From: DATDRS01 sp035291605
GTDB taxonomy: Bacteria > Chloroflexota > Anaerolineae > Anaerolineales > UBA6663
NCBI GenBank assembly: GCA_035291605.1
Contig: DATDRS010000281.1
Coordinates: forward strand, 1-9,351
Reading direction: 5' to 3'
Length of the DNA stretch: 9,351 nt
Part shown: one piece after another, positions 6,890 through 9,351 of the stretch
How positions within the stretch are numbered: the stretch's first letter is position 1
Layout: each line of letters starts with the position of its first letter
Program-made: the position numbers and the translations under genes
The notes under the pieces: generated by a model
Database searches by the model: none
What the model was told of the DNA's origin: nothing
The model's input: the letters and a program-made list of their open reading frames with translations, nothing else

Positions 6890-8350
6890 TCAGTTCCCCG
6901 ATTTCCCGTGGTGCTTCTCAATATATTTCTGCGGAATCCGTTTCAAAGTTTCGGCGGGCATGGGCGCGAGCAGGTCCCAGGCCAGCGCGAGCGTTTCTTC
7001 GACTGAGCGATTGACCATCCCCTGCCCGATGAACTCGGCCTCGAAGCGGTCGGCGAAGGCGAGCACGCGGCGGTCGTCGGCGGAGAGCGCGGCCTCGCCG
7101 ATGATGGCGACCAGGCGGCGCAGGTCGCGGCCCTGCGCGTACAGCGCGTACAGTTGGTCGGCCACGGCGCGGTGGTCGGCGCGCGTCTTCCCCTCGCCAA
7201 TGCCGGCGTTCATCAGGCGCGAGAGCGAGGGCAACACGTCAATCGGCGGATAGATGCCTTTGCGGTGCAGGTCTCGGCTCAGCACGATCTGCCCCTCGGT
7301 GATGTAGCCGGTGAGGTCGGGGATGGGGTGGGTGATGTCGTCGTCGGGCATCGTGAGAATCACCAGTTGCGTCACCGACCCGGTCTTGCCCCGGATGCGA
7401 CCCGCGCGCTCGTAGAGGCTGGCAAGGTCGGAGTACATGTAGCCCGGATAGCCGCGCCGCCCCGGCACCTCTTCGCGTGCGGCGGCGATCTCCCGTAAGG
7501 CCTCACAGTAGTTTGTCATGTCCGTGAGGATGACAAGCACATGGCGATCATGGACGAAGGCCAGATACTCGGCGGCAGTGAGCGCGGCGCGCGGGGTGAG
7601 CAGGCGCTCAATCGTCGGGTCGTCGGCGCGGTTGACGAACAGCACGGTGCGATCCATCGCCCCGCCCGCGCGGAACTGGTCTATGAAGAACGAGGTCTCA
7701 CGGTGCGTAATGCCAATGGCGGCGAAGACGACGGCAAATTGAGCGGGGGAGCCGGGGAGCGCGGGGGCAGGGGGGGCCTCCCCGCGCTCTTGCCCGTTCG
7801 CATTCTCGCTCACCACATGCGCCTGCGAGGCGATCTGCGCGGCCAGCTCATTCGCCGGGAGGCCCGCGCCGGAGAAGATGGGGAGTTTTTGCCCACGCGT
7901 GAGCGTGTTCAGTCCATCAATGGCAGAAACGCCGGTTTGAATAAACTCGCTCGGGTGGGTGCGCACGGAGGGGTTGATGGGCAGGCCGCTGATGTCCAGG
8001 GAGGCCTCCGGAATGATGGGTGGGCCGCCGTCAATAGGTTGGCCGGAGCCGTTGAGGGCGCGGCCCAGCATCGAAAGCGACACGTCCAGCCGGGCCACAT
8101 CGCCCGTGAAGCGCACGCGCGTCCGCGCGAGGTCGAGGCCGCTCGTCCCGGCAAACACCTGCACCACGCCGAGGCGTTTGTCCACCTCGAGCACCTGCCC
8201 AAGGCGCACGTCGCCATCCGGTCCGGTGATTTCCACCATCTCGCCGTAGGCCACGCCTTGAATGCGATCAATGAACACCAGCGGCCCGGCGATGCGGGAG
8301 AGGGTGCGATATTCTTTGGTGATGAGGGAGGGTGAGGCGATGTTGTTCAT
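6890..8350 (-). CDS. atpB: V/A-type ATP synthase subunit B (non-catalytic head subunit)
   Basis: A 486-residue non-catalytic nucleotide-binding subunit of the A3B3 head. As expected for B, the Walker A region is degenerate: SGAGLPANE at 160-168 in place of GxxxxGKT. The alpha/beta ATPase signature is complete at 368-377 (PPIDVLPSLS), and Arg378 after it should be the arginine finger supplied to the A-subunit active site. The B hallmarks VFAAIGITHRE (208-218) and GRRGYPGYMYSDL (297-309) are present, and the C-terminus is intact. A Pro/Ala-rich insertion at about 184-203 replaces the usual short acidic loop. The ATG at 8350 is one base after the TGA of the TrkA-like gene and has no Shine-Dalgarno, so translation is probably coupled. 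Subunit D follows; the catalytic subunit A gene, normally just upstream of B, is not in the window. Confidence 0.96.
   Translation of the reverse strand: MNNIASPSLITKEYRTLSRIAGPLVFIDRIQGVAYGEMVEITGPDGDVRLGQVLEVDKRLGVVQVFAGTSGLDLARTRVRFTGDVARLDVSLSMLGRALNGSGQPIDGGPPIIPEASLDISGLPINPSVRTHPSEFIQTGVSAIDGLNTLTRGQKLPIFSGAGLPANELAAQIASQAHVVSENANGQERGEAPPAPALPGSPAQFAVVFAAIGITHRETSFFIDQFRAGGAMDRTVLFVNRADDPTIERLLTPRAALTAAEYLAFVHDRHVLVILTDMTNYCEALREIAAAREEVPGRRGYPGYMYSDLASLYERAGRIRGKTGSVTQLVILTMPDDDITHPIPDLTGYITEGQIVLSRDLHRKGIYPPIDVLPSLSRLMNAGIGEGKTRADHRAVADQLYALYAQGRDLRRLVAIIGEAALSADDRRVLAFADRFEAEFIGQGMVNRSVEETLALAWDLLAPMPAETLKRIPQKYIEKHHGKSGN
7757..7789. repeat. Palindromic GC-rich insertion inside atpB
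   Basis: GAGCGCGGGG at 7757-7766 and CCCCGCGCTC at 7780-7789 form a perfect 10-bp stem around a 13-nt G-rich loop that includes a run of seven G. It encodes residues 188-198 of subunit B, within the Pro/Ala-rich loop. Confidence 0.6.
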
Positions 8351-8351
8351 C

Positions 8352-9020
8352 TCAGGCCGTCTGTCCCAGCAAAGTTGCCAGTTGAGCCGTATGTGAAGCG
8401 TGCACCACGGCGATCACTTCATCCGCAGGCTGTAACACCGTGTCGGCGCGCGGGATGATCAGCTCGCCTTTGCGGATGATGGCGGCCAGCGCGCACTGCC
8501 TCGGTAAGTCCAGATCGCGGAGGGCCTTGCCCGCTGCCAATGCGGTGGGGTGCACCTTTTCTTCCACCACCGAATACTGCCCCTTGCGGAGCTTGAGCAG
8601 CGTCATCATGTCCCCCAATGACATCTCTTCGGCGATCAGGTGTCCCATCAGGTCTGCCTGATTGAGCGCTACATCCACGCCCATTTCGGGGGTGAACATC
8701 CACGCATTTTTAGGATTGTTGATGCGGGCGATCACCCGCGGCACGTTGAACTCAAAGCGGGCCAGGCTGGTGACGACCAGGTTGGTCTCATCGGCGCCGG
8801 TGACCGCCGCCACGACATTCGCCCGCCGGATGCCAGCCGCCTCCAACACCACCGGGTCGGATCCGCTGCCGAGCGCGATGACCTCCTCCGGCAGATCGCG
8901 ATGCAGCCGGGGGAGGCGTTCGGCCGATAGCTCGACGAGTTTGATCTGATCACCTCGCCCCATCAGCATGGAGGCCAGATACATGCCGACTTTACCACCA
9001 CCCACGATAATGACGTTCAT
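8352..9020 (-). CDS. trkA: TrkA/RCK-family K+ channel or transporter regulatory protein
   Basis: A 222-residue cytoplasmic regulator of K+ transport. The N-terminal RCK_N domain has the dinucleotide-binding motif GGGKVG (residues 7-12) and Glu30 at the end of strand 2, which would bind the adenine ribose, favouring NAD(H). It continues with VVLEAAGI, VVAAVTGADETNL and VIARINNP, typical of TrkA/KtrA. The C-terminal ~75 residues form a TrkA-C (RCK_C) ligand domain, with RADTVLQPADEVIAVV near the end. Such proteins form rings that gate TrkH/KtrB-type transporters or channels in response to nucleotides; no membrane partner is encoded in the window. The start at 9020 has a strong Shine-Dalgarno overlapping the upstream stop. 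Its own stop is one base from the atpB start. The trkA symbol denotes family membership, not proven function. Confidence 0.9.
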   Translation of the reverse strand: MNVIIVGGGKVGMYLASMLMGRGDQIKLVELSAERLPRLHRDLPEEVIALGSGSDPVVLEAAGIRRANVVAAVTGADETNLVVTSLARFEFNVPRVIARINNPKNAWMFTPEMGVDVALNQADLMGHLIAEEMSLGDMMTLLKLRKGQYSVVEEKVHPTALAAGKALRDLDLPRQCALAAIIRKGELIIPRADTVLQPADEVIAVVHASHTAQLATLLGQTA

Positions 9021-9025
9021 GGTCG

Positions 9026-9033
9026 CCTCCTTT
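9026..9033 (-). promoter_or_regulatory. Strong Shine-Dalgarno for the complete TrkA-like gene
   Basis: On the - strand AAAGGAGG lies five bases before the ATG at 9020 and overlaps the TAA stop (9032-9034) of the preceding RCK gene. It fixes the start and implies coupled expression of the two RCK genes. Confidence 0.7.
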
Positions 9034-9351
9034 ACCGCGCACCCAGCAACGCCTTGACCCGCTCGGCTGAACCTGCCAACATCACCAGATGAATCAAATC
9101 GCCAGGTTGGAATGTCAGACCTGAGGTGGGCAGGAACGTCCGGCCATTGCGGCTGACGGCGATGACCTGCGCCTCGCCCGGGATCGCCAATTCGCTGAGG
9201 GTGCGCCCAACCAAAAGTGGAGGCGCTTCTGTTTCAACCACATCCACCCCGCCTGCGCCGAGGCTCGCAATCACGTTCAACTCTGAATAGCAGAGCAACT
9301 CGGCAATGCGATGGATGCCCCAGGTTACGGTTGAGATCGTCTGCAAGCCCA
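9032..9351 (-). CDS. TrkA/RCK-family protein, C-terminal part (5'-truncated by window edge)
   Basis: The last ~106 codons of a second RCK protein; the frame runs off the right edge, so the TTG at 9346 is not a credible start. The visible N-terminal part (LQTISTVTWGIHRIAELL) matches the end of an RCK_N domain, where such proteins read 'G[..]vis..' followed by an amphipathic helix. The rest is a TrkA-C domain: VGRTLSELAIPGEAQVIAVSRNG, then a PGDLIHLV segment and a short C-terminal helix. The stop TAA is within the Shine-Dalgarno of the next RCK gene. The two are therefore consecutive and probably co-expressed, perhaps forming a heteromeric gating ring, as two-RCK arrangements can. The nucleotide-binding motif is outside the window. 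Confidence 0.85.
   Translation of the reverse strand, partial: GLQTISTVTWGIHRIAELLCYSELNVIASLGAGGVDVVETEAPPLLVGRTLSELAIPGEAQVIAVSRNGRTFLPTSGLTFQPGDLIHLVMLAGSAERVKALLGAR

Noticed and set aside
6219..7253. A 344-codon open frame on + antisense to atpD and atpB
   Set aside because: It lies opposite two well-conserved V/A-ATPase genes, has low-complexity Arg/Ala/Ser-rich composition and shows no family motif. It is a GC-driven shadow frame.
7541..8335. A 264-codon open frame on + opposite atpB
   Set aside because: Antisense to highly conserved coding sequence, with no recognisable domain; typical shadow of a GC-rich gene.
1..9351. tRNA, rRNA, CRISPR array, insertion sequence or defence system
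   Set aside because: No cloverleaf-like segment, rRNA motif, regularly spaced repeats, transposase or nuclease/toxin gene was seen. All but short spacers are covered by recognised metabolic, repair or transport genes.

Overview
The window is GC-rich bacterial DNA with tightly packed genes and no RNA genes, insertion sequences or CRISPR. Three features together suggest an anaerobic or facultative member of the Chloroflexota, perhaps an Anaerolineae-like lineage: a V/A-type rotary ATPase, corrinoid-dependent MttB-family methyltransferases without pyrrolysine, and an N-terminally extended HhH-GPD DNA glycosylase. This placement is inference from gene content only.

Layout. On the + strand at the left are the 3' end of a class I SAM methyltransferase (1-374), a 157-bp gap with a 9-bp inverted repeat, and a complete monofunctional HhH-GPD DNA glycosylase (532-1449). 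Everything from 1450 to the right edge is on the - strand and reads right to left. The first block is a 5'-truncated RCK/TrkA protein (9032-9351), a second complete TrkA protein (8352-9020), V/A-ATPase subunit B (6890-8350) and subunit D (6195-6827). A hairpin at 6138-6159 probably marks its end. The second block has a strong Shine-Dalgarno and contains a cobalamin-binding corrinoid protein (5445-6104), an MttB-family methyltransferase (3969-5420), an extended SDR (2952-3938) and a second, divergent MttB-family methyltransferase (1450-2904).

How the genes work together. The second block looks like a substrate-specific methyltransfer module. One or both MttB-like proteins would demethylate a quaternary or tertiary amine, or a related methylated compound, onto the Co(I) corrinoid of the small carrier protein. 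The partner that moves the methyl group to tetrahydrofolate and the reductive activator are not in the window. Both MttB-like genes are uninterrupted, so neither uses an in-frame amber codon as pyrrolysine. The first block is unusual because two RCK potassium-regulatory proteins stand directly upstream of subunit B, where the catalytic subunit A gene normally lies, and the second is separated from the atpB start by one base. This suggests coupled expression of an ion-pumping rotary ATPase and a K+ channel or transporter regulator.

The most notable observations are the RCK-V-ATPase coupling, the two non-pyrrolysine MttB paralogues sharing one corrinoid protein with an SDR between them, a palindromic Pro/Ala-rich insertion inside AtpB, and a long imperfect hairpin between atpB and atpD.
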